Assembly (NCBI GenBank): GCA_049578545.1
Contig: JBAUMF010000015.1
Span: 1 to 44,225, forward strand
Length of the DNA: 44,225 nucleotides
Direction of reading: 5' to 3'
Source: DASQBT01 sp049578545
GTDB lineage: Bacteria > Pseudomonadota > Gammaproteobacteria > Burkholderiales > Thiobacillaceae
This document shows positions 17,705 to 25,593 of this stretch, in pieces. The position numbers were made by a program, and so were the translations under genes. Each line of letters opens with the position of its first letter. The first letter of the stretch is position 1. The notes under the pieces are model-generated. The model was not told the origin of the DNA. It saw only the letters and a program-made list of their open reading frames with translations, and searched no databases.

Positions 17705-19288
17705 CTAGCTGCAGGCCTTGGTGGTGGGATCCACCGCGTTGCAGATGTGGACTTCGGTCATCAGGCCGCCGAAGTTCTCGGCGTCATTGGAGAGATGATC
17801 GAGATTCGGGGAATAGAGGTAATAGGTATCGCCCGGGTGGTACTTGGTCGTGTCGCTGGCGTCCAGGATGAGGTCGAGCGACTCACCGCCGCCGAGCGTG
17901 ATCGAGTTGGTGTAGTAGTCCATGTTGTTGCCCGCCTGGTCACGCAGCAGCTTGGCGTTGAAGCCGACAACGTGCATCGGGATGCCCAGGGAGGCCAGGG
18001 TCTCCTCCTCGGTCACGTCAAGATCGGAGATTCGCAGCAGTGCCTTGCCCCCGGCGGGGATGTTGATGAGGGTGGGCAGTGGCTGCGAGGCATGCATGGC
18101 CCCATCCGTCGACTGGGTCTGCAGTGCCCCCGTGGTGATCGTGTCCGGGTAACTGCGGCCGTTCAGCAAGAAATACTTGTCCTTCATGTCGGTGAATGGT
18201 TCGGGGTTGAAGGTCATGCCGACAAAGTGGAAGCTCGGGTCGAAGCCGTGGATCTGAATCGGGTACTCAACGTCATAGGCCGTGGAGCCATCCCCGTCGT
18301 TGTAGGCATATAGGGTCGGCGTGCCGCTTAGGTTCGGGGCGTGCACGGCGCTGTTGGCGCTCGCCGGTACGGGGGCGGAGCACAGGATGTCGGGGTCGGT
18401 GTGGCTAGCATCGGTCTGGGGATAGCAAGCTGTGCGTGGGTCGCTCTGCTGGGCGATCACGTCGGCATAAAGGCTGTGTCCGGCTGGCACCCGGTTCTGC
18501 CGCGGCCTCACGTAGACCTGGCCGACCATGCCCATCTGCAGATGCTCGGGGGGCGTGATATGGCAGTGCCACATGTAGGTGCCGGCGTCGGGCGCGAGAT
18601 AGTAGTAGGTCATGCTGCCCCCGATGTTGATGGCAACCGACGGTTCGGGCACGCCGTCGTAGAAGGCTGACGCATTGGGGTAACCGTGGAAGTGCACGGT
18701 ATGCTGTTCGAACAGGTCAGGGCGCATGATCATGCCGACGTTGGTCAGGGTCAGGAAGAACTCGTCGTCCTCGTCGATCGCGAAGGTCGGCGCCGGCTCG
18801 TTGCCGTTCATTACCCCAACGTCCATGATCGGCCGCGGATCAACGTGCCCATCTAGACACCCCGATGACGTCGTCGTATCAGGCGCGGCACAAGTGGTCG
18901 CTTCGGGATCAGGAACGAGGCCGACCGCGCCATTGAAGCTAGTGATCAGAGGATCGCCCACTGCCGCCGAGTCGCCGATCTGGTTGAAGATCGAGGCCGG
19001 CTCGGTTCCGGGCAAGCCATTGCGCAAATCCGCAATCCCCGATAGCGGGCCGAAGGCGAACAGGTAAATCTGGGTGCCGTCCCCCATCGTCGCGAATCCG
19101 TCGCCGCCAGAGATCTGCTGGCACTTGATTGACCCGCCTACCGGATTGGGGTCGGTTGTGGGTGGCGAAGAATGCAACTTGGTTGTCTGCGGGCATTGCA
19201 CGCGAAAACTCGCGGCACCGGCACTAAAGGTAAACAGAGATAGAAAGAGAACGGGCAGCAAACGCCCGCAGCGAGGAAAGTTCAACAT
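17705..19288 (-). CDS. Multicopper oxidase-type protein A (type-1 copper plus other half of trinuclear ligands)
   Basis: Exported protein of 527 residues. The signal peptide (LLPVLFLSLFTFSAGA) follows the ATG at 19288, which has GGAGG upstream; the open frame back to 19345 is not needed. The first copper domain has HTVHFHG (His196, 199, 201) and MWHCHITPPEHLQMGM. These supply Cys242, His249 and Met254 for type-1 copper, with HFH and HCH for the trinuclear cluster. The later domains keep the cupredoxin frame but lack ligands: IPMHVVGFNAKLL stands where HPxHLHGH would be, and the final loop (YLYSPNLDHLSND) lacks HCH. It is the first large gene of the MCO operon, 10 nt before MCO-B. Probably exported to the periplasm or cell surface and active as a complex with MCO-B. 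Confidence 0.88.
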   Translation of the reverse strand: MLNFPRCGRLLPVLFLSLFTFSAGAASFRVQCPQTTKLHSSPPTTDPNPVGGSIKCQQISGGDGFATMGDGTQIYLFAFGPLSGIADLRNGLPGTEPASIFNQIGDSAAVGDPLITSFNGAVGLVPDPEATTCAAPDTTTSSGCLDGHVDPRPIMDVGVMNGNEPAPTFAIDEDDEFFLTLTNVGMIMRPDLFEQHTVHFHGYPNASAFYDGVPEPSVAINIGGSMTYYYLAPDAGTYMWHCHITPPEHLQMGMVGQVYVRPRQNRVPAGHSLYADVIAQQSDPRTACYPQTDASHTDPDILCSAPVPASANSAVHAPNLSGTPTLYAYNDGDGSTAYDVEYPIQIHGFDPSFHFVGMTFNPEPFTDMKDKYFLLNGRSYPDTITTGALQTQSTDGAMHASQPLPTLINIPAGGKALLRISDLDVTEEETLASLGIPMHVVGFNAKLLRDQAGNNMDYYTNSITLGGGESLDLILDASDTTKYHPGDTYYLYSPNLDHLSNDAENFGGLMTEVHICNAVDPTTKACS

Positions 19289-19360
19289 AATCTTTGCCTC
19301 CTTCCCGTTATTGGACGGACGAAGTCGAAACAATGGACTGGACATATCCTGTTCCAGGGT

Positions 19361-19510
19361 TCACCGGCAACCGGCAATCGCCGCGCGGTCGGAATTAACG
19401 ACACTGATCGTCAGCGCATGGGCGTCCAGGGCATGCAACACCCCGCCCAGCACAAGTACCGGCAAAATCAGGCGCCAATCGAGCAATTTGCTCAGGGCTT
19501 CGGTTTTCAT
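19361..19510 (-). CDS. Small secreted peptide upstream of the MCO genes
   Basis: A 49-residue reading frame. Its signal peptide-like N-terminus (LILPVLVLGGVLHALDAHA) is followed by a short mature tail ending AAIAGCR with a single Cys. GGAGG lies five bases before the ATG at 19510; a second ATG at 19513 is too close to it. It lies 72 nt upstream of MCO-A in the same direction, so it is probably the leader gene of the MCO operon. It could be a true small exported protein, a translational leader, or a truncated remnant of a longer exported gene. I do not recognise a family. Confidence 0.45.
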   Translation of the reverse strand: MKTEALSKLLDWRLILPVLVLGGVLHALDAHALTISVVNSDRAAIAGCR

Positions 19511-19932
19511 CATGACCTCCCTCGCTAGCGTCAATACCTCTTGCACAATTCAAAATGGCTGGTCGCCCGCGGGGGACCAATCCATGATCGGATTTTAGGT
19601 ATGCGAGAAAAAGTCGCAGCGGGGAGAACCCTGAAGTTACCCGGCGTTGGGGCTGTAATCCCCGTGGGTAAGACACCCTAGAAAACCGCGCGGGTGAAGA
19701 CGAACACTACGTGATTGACCTTAGGGTGCAAAGGCAGGAAACCGTTACCCGAGTGCCGGCTCCATGGCAATGGTCGACAAGAGGTGCAGTGTGGTTCCCG
19801 GACCCGAACGCGAAGGCTTGACCCATTGCCTGAAGGTATCGGGATGCAACCATCATGAGTCTTTCTTTCGGCTCGCCAGGCTGAATGGGCGGCAGGGCAG
19901 CTATCGGCGGAGCGCCGACCTGGCTGTCCCCT
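19511..19932. other. Upstream region of the MCO operon
   Basis: About 420 nt without a convincing gene. It holds a nested dyad at 19636-19672, a further GTTACCC at about 19743-19749, and a TAAAAT on the minus strand near 19592-19597 that could be a -10 element. It probably contains the promoter of the MCO run. Confidence 0.4.
19636..19672. promoter_or_regulatory. Nested dyad upstream of the MCO operon
   Basis: Outer arms TTACCC (19637-19642) and GGGTAA (19666-19671) enclose inner arms GGGG (19649-19652) and CCCC (19660-19663). A third TTACCC occurs near 19744. The symmetry suggests a regulator-binding site or a 5'-leader hairpin of the minus-strand transcript. Confidence 0.35.
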
Positions 19933-20322
19933 TCAATGAAGATGGTTATCGATTTCGTCACCGAAGATGTGTTCGACCATCTTCAGAATTTCGATCTCGG
20001 TTGAGTCCCCTTTGACCATGAAGAGGTCCGCGCCATAGCGCAATGCGGCATCGCGATATTCGGGAAGATCATGACTGGTGAGAATGCAGATCACGGTATC
20101 GACAAAGACTGCCTTTATCGCCTCGGTGAGCTGCAGGCCATTGCCCAACGGCAGGCGGATATCCATGAATATGAGATCAAAACGGCGTGCAAGCGCCTGG
20201 CGCATTACGGCATTGGCATCGCCGGCTTCGTCAATCTGCATGAAAGGGAATCGCTCCGTCAACATGCGATGGAGTGAGTGGCGAAATGCCACGTTGTCCT
20301 CTGCAATGAGCGTGTTGAACAT
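19933..20322 (-). CDS. Stand-alone response-regulator receiver protein
   Basis: A 129-residue CheY-like receiver domain with no output domain. Acidic residues are at 8-9 (AEDN), the phospho-accepting Asp54 is in IFMDIRLPLGNG, a switch Thr is in ICILTSHD, and the conserved Lys is near 104 (FMVKGD). The family passes a phosphoryl signal by protein contact. Partners may be one of the two kinases at 21232-25503. It lies between the transglycosylase and the MCO genes on the same strand, so it may respond to or tune the MCO system. The ATG at 20322 has no Shine-Dalgarno and is preceded by a hairpin at 20328-20359. Confidence 0.88.
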   Translation of the reverse strand: MFNTLIAEDNVAFRHSLHRMLTERFPFMQIDEAGDANAVMRQALARRFDLIFMDIRLPLGNGLQLTEAIKAVFVDTVICILTSHDLPEYRDAALRYGADLFMVKGDSTEIEILKMVEHIFGDEIDNHLH

Positions 20323-20327
20323 CGTAG

Positions 20328-20359
20328 TCTGAACCGTGTTATTGGTTTACAAGTTCAGA
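20328..20359 (-). promoter_or_regulatory. Hairpin in the leader of the receiver gene
   Basis: TCTGAAC (20328-20334) and GTTCAGA (20353-20359) form a 7-bp dyad ending five bases before the receiver start codon. In the mRNA it would lie where a ribosome site is expected, so it may limit translation. It could also be an operator. Confidence 0.3.
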
Positions 20360-20457
20360 TCCTAGTCAGGTTGGCAAGCATGTTGAATGGGGCGATGGCT
20401 GTATTCAGCGATGCGGATTGCCCCGATCCCGCTGTCGTTGCGTGGAGAACCGGCTTC

Positions 20458-21075
20458 CTACATGGAGGCCTGATAGCGCCGATACAAATCCAGTACCCGT
20501 GGCACGTAGTGCAACGTTTCGCGGAAAGGCGGAATCTGGTTGTGATGCCTGACTACTGCGGTTTCGCCCGCATTGTACGCGGCCAGGGCCAGATCTACAT
20601 TGTGGTCAAATATTCCCAACAGGTCCCGCAGGTAGCGCGCGCCCCCGTCCAGGTTTTGCGCCGGGTCAAATGCATTGACAACACCATAGCGTTTTGCGGT
20701 TTTCGGCATGAGTTGCATCAGGCCAGCCGCACCCTTTCTTGACCGCGCCTTCGGATCGTAACCCGATTCCACGGAGATGACGGCATGGATCAGCGCACTA
20801 TCCACGCCATAGACAGTTGAGACTTTGTCCACCAGCCGCTCGTACCGTGACTCCCTACCCACGCTCCGCGCCAGGTCGGGCTGCGCCGACACAGGCACAT
20901 GCGGTGCGGGCACCTGCGGCGCCGAGATCAGCACGGTGTAACGGTTGTCCGCTGGCACATTGCTCAAGGACACAGCGCCGTCGTCTGCCGTGTAAATGTA
21001 AATATCTGCCCATCCACACTGACATAAGCCGGAGCCAATCAGTAACAGGGCCAAAGCATATTCGCGCAATGGCAT
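20458..21075 (-). CDS. Lytic transglycosylase (SLT domain)
   Basis: Exported 205-residue peptidoglycan lytic transglycosylase. A signal peptide (EYALALLLIGSGLCQCGWA) is followed by a short DUF4124-like stretch (DIYIYTADDGAVSLSNVP). The SLT/lysozyme-like fold covers about residues 80-190; the catalytic Glu103 is in VISVESGYDPKARS, with GAAGLMQLMPKTA and LALAAYNAGETAV downstream. These enzymes cleave the glycan strand and often open the wall for secretion machines. Its promoter (21117-21168) shares a 27-bp box with the SCO1 promoter and spacing with the T2SS promoter, so it may make room in the wall for the T2SS encoded here. Confidence 0.88.
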   Translation of the reverse strand: MPLREYALALLLIGSGLCQCGWADIYIYTADDGAVSLSNVPADNRYTVLISAPQVPAPHVPVSAQPDLARSVGRESRYERLVDKVSTVYGVDSALIHAVISVESGYDPKARSRKGAAGLMQLMPKTAKRYGVVNAFDPAQNLDGGARYLRDLLGIFDHNVDLALAAYNAGETAVVRHHNQIPPFRETLHYVPRVLDLYRRYQASM

Positions 21076-21116
21076 TGGAAGACTCGATACGTTGACACAA
21101 GGTATTTCCAGTTCAC

Positions 21117-21168
21117 AGCCTATTTAATTGATCCGAACGATGCAATACGATGAAGACTGTAGATTTGT
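21117..21168 (-). promoter_or_regulatory. Promoter of the transglycosylase with conserved 27-bp box
   Basis: On the minus strand a box (21168 to 21142) contains ACAAATCTACAGTCTT. Ten bases after ACAGT comes the -35 TTGCAT (21145-21140), then a 17-nt spacer and TAGGCT (21122-21117) as -10. The same box, with one mismatch, occurs in inverted orientation upstream of the SCO1 gene (22808-22834). Confidence 0.5.
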
Positions 21169-21231
21169 GCTTGAATGTCAAAAGAAGAGCGCGTCCGTGC
21201 GTCACGTCTATAGGAAATTGTTTGGGATCCG

Positions 21232-22605
21232 ATGTTCAGACTGCTGCGCTATTACTCGATCCTCAGCCTCGTGGCGATTGTCGCCGCGGCACTTATGTTG
21301 AGCCTGTTTTACCGGGAGGTTGCCTTCAATGGCATCCTTCGACTGGCCGAACGGGGCAATCAGTCTCTGGCCCGGGCCGCGCTCAATTCCATGCGACCGG
21401 AACTTGCCCGGTATTTGAATGGCGTGGCAAATCTGGGCCCGGAAGGCATCAAGAATTATCCTCTGCCAGCAGAAGTTGCAGCGTCCATCAATGAAATTAT
21501 GCAGGGCGAACCTGTGGTCGGAATCAAGGTATACACTCTCCGGGGGCTGGTTCTTTTCTCGACCAAAACGAACCAGATTGGCGACGACCAGAGCCGTGAT
21601 CCTCACTTCAATTCAGCCATCAATGGAAAGGTCTCCAGCAACCTGGTTTATCGCGACGCACTCAATACTTTCCAGGGCGCTACCGAAGACGACAATCTGA
21701 TGCAAACCTATATCCCGGTGCGGGCCTCCGCAACCGGGCCCGTCCTGGGAGTATTCCGGATCGACACGGATGCCAATAGACTTGTCCATGGAAATGATTG
21801 GATCGAGATTCAGATCTTTGCCGGTGCCGCGCTGATTCTTTCAGCCCTGTATCTCTTTCTGATACTCGTCGTGCGCCGTGCAAGAGACACCATTGAGCAG
21901 CAACAGCGGACCATCCAAGAGCGCACCAAAACGCTCCAGACGCTCGCTGCACGAATGCTGAACAGCGAGGAGGCCTACAAGAAGAAGATCGCCTCCGAAT
22001 TGCACGAAGGCCTTGCTCAAACTCTGGCAGCAATCAAGCTTAATATCGAAAGTGGGGAGCAAACCCTCAAAGACAACAATGCGGTCGCCCGGTCACGGGA
22101 AGATGTTATCCCGGAGCTACAGAAAGTGATCCAGGAAGTTCGCGCGCTGGCGACTGAACTGCGACCCTCCAGTCTGGACGATTTTGGTCTGTTGCCTACA
22201 GTAACGTCGCTTTGCCGGGAGCTTGAACAGCGGCATCCGCAGATCAAGGTCAATCAGGAGACCAACCTGGAGGAAAAGGAAATCCCTGCTGCGTTGAAGA
22301 TCATTATTTATCGCACTGTCACATTGGCGCTGAGCGACATCGAGCAGTTCACGAACTCGAGCCGGATAGTGATCACCCTCATGCGCACCGCGAATGGCCT
22401 CGGCCTGATCGTCAACACTACGCCCAAAGGACCACCGCCTACCGAAGCCATCCAGCCTGTCGGCGATGATTATCATTTGCAGCCGCGCTTTGCGAGGATG
22501 TTCGAACTTGTCACACTGTCCGGGGGGGATTTCAATGTGTCGCGCAATTCTGCGGGCGGAATCATCCTGAAAGCATCATGGGGGCATCTGATCAAGCCTG
22601 GGTGA
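21232..22605 (+). CDS. Membrane sensor histidine kinase with degenerate ATP-binding domain
   Basis: A 457-residue NarX/DesK-class (HisKA_3) sensor. Two transmembrane segments (about 7-27 and 186-212) flank a Cache-like periplasmic domain (about 30-180, EPVVGIKVYTLRGLVLFST). The dimerisation helix retains the phospho-His258 (ASELHEGLAQTLAAIKL). The HATPase domain has lost its key boxes. Compared with the kinase at 24304, the N-box QEAMSN reads TLALSD, the D-box EDNGCGFD reads VNTTPKGPPP, and the GRGLGLLSMKER lid is absent. It probably cannot bind ATP and may work as a heterodimer partner, phosphatase or signal-only receptor. It lies between the divergent transglycosylase and the SCO1 gene; the ATG at 21232 has only a weak ribosome site. 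Confidence 0.8.
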   Translation: MFRLLRYYSILSLVAIVAAALMLSLFYREVAFNGILRLAERGNQSLARAALNSMRPELARYLNGVANLGPEGIKNYPLPAEVAASINEIMQGEPVVGIKVYTLRGLVLFSTKTNQIGDDQSRDPHFNSAINGKVSSNLVYRDALNTFQGATEDDNLMQTYIPVRASATGPVLGVFRIDTDANRLVHGNDWIEIQIFAGAALILSALYLFLILVVRRARDTIEQQQRTIQERTKTLQTLAARMLNSEEAYKKKIASELHEGLAQTLAAIKLNIESGEQTLKDNNAVARSREDVIPELQKVIQEVRALATELRPSSLDDFGLLPTVTSLCRELEQRHPQIKVNQETNLEEKEIPAALKIIIYRTVTLALSDIEQFTNSSRIVITLMRTANGLGLIVNTTPKGPPPTEAIQPVGDDYHLQPRFARMFELVTLSGGDFNVSRNSAGGIILKASWGHLIKPG

Positions 22606-22807
22606 TCGCACGCGATTCAGCTTCAATCCCGGCCCTTGTTAAATTGCTTCAGATCTACATCGCGCGACATCCCGCATTGCCCCTGATGGCAAACGAACGA
22701 ATGATTCCAACGTTTTGAGGGCTCCCATCCGCTGCTCCGCGCCCGATGGCCCTTCTCCTCGATGGACAGTAGGAGCCGGATCAGCTGACATCCACGCCTG
22801 GTCGAGG

Positions 22808-22859
22808 ACAAATCTACAGTCTTTATCGTATTGCCCCGCGGAACCCGATTACATAATCT
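22808..22859 (+). promoter_or_regulatory. Promoter of the SCO1 gene with conserved 27-bp box
   Basis: The box at 22808-22834 includes ACAAATCTACAGTCTT. Ten bases after ACAGT comes TTGCCC (22831-22836) at the -35 position, then 17 nt and TAATCT (22854-22859). Spacing is identical to that at 21117-21168 and 25640-25686. An activator bound next to the -35 would explain the pattern. Confidence 0.5.
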
Positions 22860-22922
22860 CCAAGCTATCAGCGGCTGTTTCACCCCATCACTGCGCCAAT
22901 GATTCAATTTTAGGAGGAGATT

Positions 22923-23624
22923 ATGAAACCATACATGACACCCATCAGGACCGCATTGATTCTCGCCGCCGCTGCAACCATCGGTACTGCAGCGTCTGGT
23001 TCATTCGCAGCAGACGCCACTGATCCGCACGCCATGCAACATGAGATGGCTATGCCCGAAGCAATGCCCCCCATGGCCGGCGCCACGGCAGATCCCCATG
23101 CCCACCATCACCACATGATGATGATGACGGATACGAAACGCTCGATGGTGGATTACAAGATCCCCGCGCTGCATCTGATACGGGAGGATGGCAAGCGTAT
23201 ATTCCTGCCAGACGAGCTGAACGACGGTCGCATCGTGGTCCTGAATTTCATCTATACGAGCTGTACCGCCATTTGCCCGGTTACCAGCAAGATATTCTCG
23301 CAGTTACAGAGCAAGCTGGGCGATAAGGAGAGCAGGGTTCACCTGGTTTCAATCTCGATTGACCCAGAGCACGACACGCCCACCGTCCTCAGGGAATACG
23401 CGCAGAAGTATGAAGCGGGGCAGGAATGGCAATTCTATACGGGGACCTTGCAGGACAGCATTGCTGCCCAGCAGGCCTTCGGTGTCTATCGCGGCGACAA
23501 AATGAATCACATGCCCGTGACGCTGTTGCATACCGCACCAGGTGCGGGGTGGGTGCGGATTGATGGTTTCGCAACGGCGGACGATCTGTTGCACGAACTC
23601 GGAGAGAAGTTGGCTTCCAAGTAA
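22923..23624 (+). CDS. SCO1/SenC family copper chaperone with His/Met-rich N-terminal tail
   Basis: Exported thioredoxin-fold copper chaperone of 233 residues. A signal peptide (LILAAAATIGTAASGSFA) precedes a tail at about 31-69 packed with His and Met (DPHAMQHEMAMPEAM, then HAHHHHMMMM). The SCO domain has the copper motif C114-x3-C118 (YTSCTAICP) and the third ligand His196 (KMNHMPVTLL). SCO proteins deliver copper to the CuA site of cytochrome oxidase or to periplasmic copper enzymes. No oxidase genes are here, so the MCO proteins are likely clients. AGGAGGAG lies just before the ATG. It shares a promoter box with the transglycosylase. Confidence 0.92.
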   Translation: MKPYMTPIRTALILAAAATIGTAASGSFAADATDPHAMQHEMAMPEAMPPMAGATADPHAHHHHMMMMTDTKRSMVDYKIPALHLIREDGKRIFLPDELNDGRIVVLNFIYTSCTAICPVTSKIFSQLQSKLGDKESRVHLVSISIDPEHDTPTVLREYAQKYEAGQEWQFYTGTLQDSIAAQQAFGVYRGDKMNHMPVTLLHTAPGAGWVRIDGFATADDLLHELGEKLASK

Positions 23625-23981
23625 CTTCCGCTGTCCAGGTTCGAGCCCTCAGTAATTTCTTGTCGGCGAGTGGCCACTTCCGCAGGTGCTAACCCTCCGC
23701 CCGTGAGCAGCGGTGCCTATCGCCTGTAGACCTGACCCGGGTAGCCAAGGGTTGGCTGGTCATGACTCTTTCGTTGTGTGTCCCGGGAGGCTTCTCGGAC
23801 CTGAACGTTGGTGCCTTTGGCTTGCCGCGAGGGCAGCGATCAGGAGTAACCGAAAGGTTGCGGCAGGATGGAAGCGGGCTGACGCGTTGATTCAGCTAAA
23901 GAATGCTTTATGTCGCCAGGATGGTTTCCCCACTATATTCACCTCACGACACCACTACTCTATGCTGTGTAGAGGGGGGGT
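23625..23981. other. Intergenic region without a clear gene
   Basis: Open frames here are short and overlap on both strands without ribosome sites. I see no RNA gene. A promoter for the following genes may lie near 23935-23970 but I could not settle on one. Confidence 0.3.
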
Positions 23982-24287
23982 ATGGAAACAGGCGCTATAG
24001 AGAAAACCGACCAGCCATGGCCGTTTGCTGCGGACTCGATGCCGCACCATGGAACGATGGGGGCTGGGCAGTACGCTGCGTGCGAGGGGACGGTCTCTGC
24101 AGGATATCCTGCATCCGGACTGCGACGACGCGGATTGTCATTGCAAAAGCTTCTTGGAGAAGGCGACGATGGGGTGCTCACGCGCGACACACAAAGCGAG
24201 TGCAGGGCCTTTGACGCGCTGCTTGACCGTTACATTCCCGTCAGTGTCTGCCCCCTGATCCGCGTCGCGGATCAAGACAGGCAGTGA
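23982..24287 (+). CDS. Hypothetical protein, uncertain
   Basis: A 101-residue frame starting at ATG 23982, directly after GAGGGGGGT, a strong ribosome-site match. It ends 16 nt before the ATG of the sensor kinase. No family is recognised. The product has no signal peptide or membrane segment and contains scattered Cys and His (MPHHGTM, SECRAFDALLDRYIPVSVC). It may be a small partner of the kinase or simply a non-coding open frame. Confidence 0.3.
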   Translation: METGAIEKTDQPWPFAADSMPHHGTMGAGQYAACEGTVSAGYPASGLRRRGLSLQKLLGEGDDGVLTRDTQSECRAFDALLDRYIPVSVCPLIRVADQDRQ

Positions 24288-24303
24288 ACAGGAGTTGGGC
24301 AGC

Positions 24304-25503
24304 ATGTTGGCATTGGATGACATCACTGCTCTCCAGCACGGCGATGCCGAACTTGAGCAACAAAGCAACGACGTTGGACAGCATGCGGCCCCCGAGGTGA
24401 GGCAGGGGCTGCACAGCGAGCAGGACCAGATGCGCCTGTTCGCAATGCCTGACGAAACGGCCGATTGCGTCGGCATCTCCGATTCCGCCGATAGCCGTCT
24501 CCCTATCGGTTGCGGCGGAATGGCGGGACTGGCGCCGCGGGATAGACTCTCGACGATGAAGCTGTGCGGGCGCAGACTCGCTGATTGGCAAGCAAGGGTG
24601 AGAGACAAGACCAATCCAACCGAAATCCGCAATCGCATCTGCTCTGCAGAATCCAGGTTGTGCGATGCGGGCAATCACGAAATCGATGCGTCGCAAGTTG
24701 CCCTCCCCTATGAGGGGCCCGAGGGCCAGGTGGAGCGTTTTTCCGAGATCGTCCAGAACATTAGTGAACAGATGCGAATAGAGCGGGCACTGCAGAAATC
24801 TCAGGAGGAACTGCGGCGACTTTCCGAAATACTTGTGACCATCCAGGAAGATGAGCGGCGGCGAATTGCGATGGACCTCCACGATGGACTAGGGCAGTCA
24901 CTGAGCCTGATCAAGCTTGCGATTGAGAATGCTGCTGGGCAGATCGTTGCAGGCTCCTCGCTCACGGCCCTTGAGTCCTTGCGCCAGTTGATACCCACAA
25001 TCAAGGAAGCATTGCACGAGGTCCGCCGTGTTGCAACCGATTTGCGTCCATCCATACTGGACGACCTTGGCATTCTGCCGACTCTTTCCTGGTTTTTCCG
25101 TGAGTTTGAGGCGAACAGCGGCCAGATTGCTGTTGAGAAGAGTATTGCTATTGCCGAGCAGGATGTGCCGGCTCCGCTCAAGATCACGATCTATCGCATT
25201 CTTCAGGAGGCCATGAGCAACATTGTCAACCATTCGGGCGCTGACAGGGTTCGGATCAGCCTTGAGCGGATCGACGGATCGATAAGTCTGTTGATCGAGG
25301 ACAATGGCTGCGGGTTTGATCCGGCCAGCATCATCTGCCGTACCTGCCCAGAGGAAAGTGGTAGAGGCCTCGGGCTTCTCAGCATGAAGGAACGCGCCAT
25401 CTGCTCAAAGGGCGAGTATCTGTTTGAATCGGCACACGGGCGTGGGACTCGCGTCCAGGTATCCTGGCCCTGCGCGAGCAACCAGCCCAGCTCGAGCGAT
25501 TGA
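24304..25503 (+). CDS. Cytoplasmic sensor histidine kinase (HisKA_3/NarX class)
   Basis: A 399-residue kinase without membrane segments. The N-terminal 130 residues are unrecognised. A PAS-associated (PAC)-like stretch follows (HEIDASQVALPYEGPEG to VQNISEQMRIERALQKSQE). The dimerisation helix has the phospho-His in RIAMDLHDGLGQSLSLIKL. A complete HATPase domain follows: N-box (YRILQEAMSNIVNHSG), D-box (IEDNGCGFDP) and G-box (GRGLGLLSMKER). Such kinases phosphorylate NarL-type regulators. The obvious partner is the NarL-type regulator at 35076, on the far side of the T2SS operon. AGGAG lies nine bases before the ATG at 24304; a TTG at 24295 is less likely. Confidence 0.85.
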   Translation: MLALDDITALQHGDAELEQQSNDVGQHAAPEVRQGLHSEQDQMRLFAMPDETADCVGISDSADSRLPIGCGGMAGLAPRDRLSTMKLCGRRLADWQARVRDKTNPTEIRNRICSAESRLCDAGNHEIDASQVALPYEGPEGQVERFSEIVQNISEQMRIERALQKSQEELRRLSEILVTIQEDERRRIAMDLHDGLGQSLSLIKLAIENAAGQIVAGSSLTALESLRQLIPTIKEALHEVRRVATDLRPSILDDLGILPTLSWFFREFEANSGQIAVEKSIAIAEQDVPAPLKITIYRILQEAMSNIVNHSGADRVRISLERIDGSISLLIEDNGCGFDPASIICRTCPEESGRGLGLLSMKERAICSKGEYLFESAHGRGTRVQVSWPCASNQPSSSD

Positions 25504-25593
25504 GTCGTCCCTTACTGACAAATCGCCCGCGAGCAAGTCTCGCAACAATTCAAAAGACCTGGCCCGTTATCTGCAGATTTCCTCAGGGACTTC

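Noticed and set aside
24241..24882. Minus-strand open frame of 213 codons opposite the second kinase
   Set aside because: It covers the poorly recognised kinase N-terminus, so it was considered, but it has no domain or ribosome site and runs into the clear H-box region.
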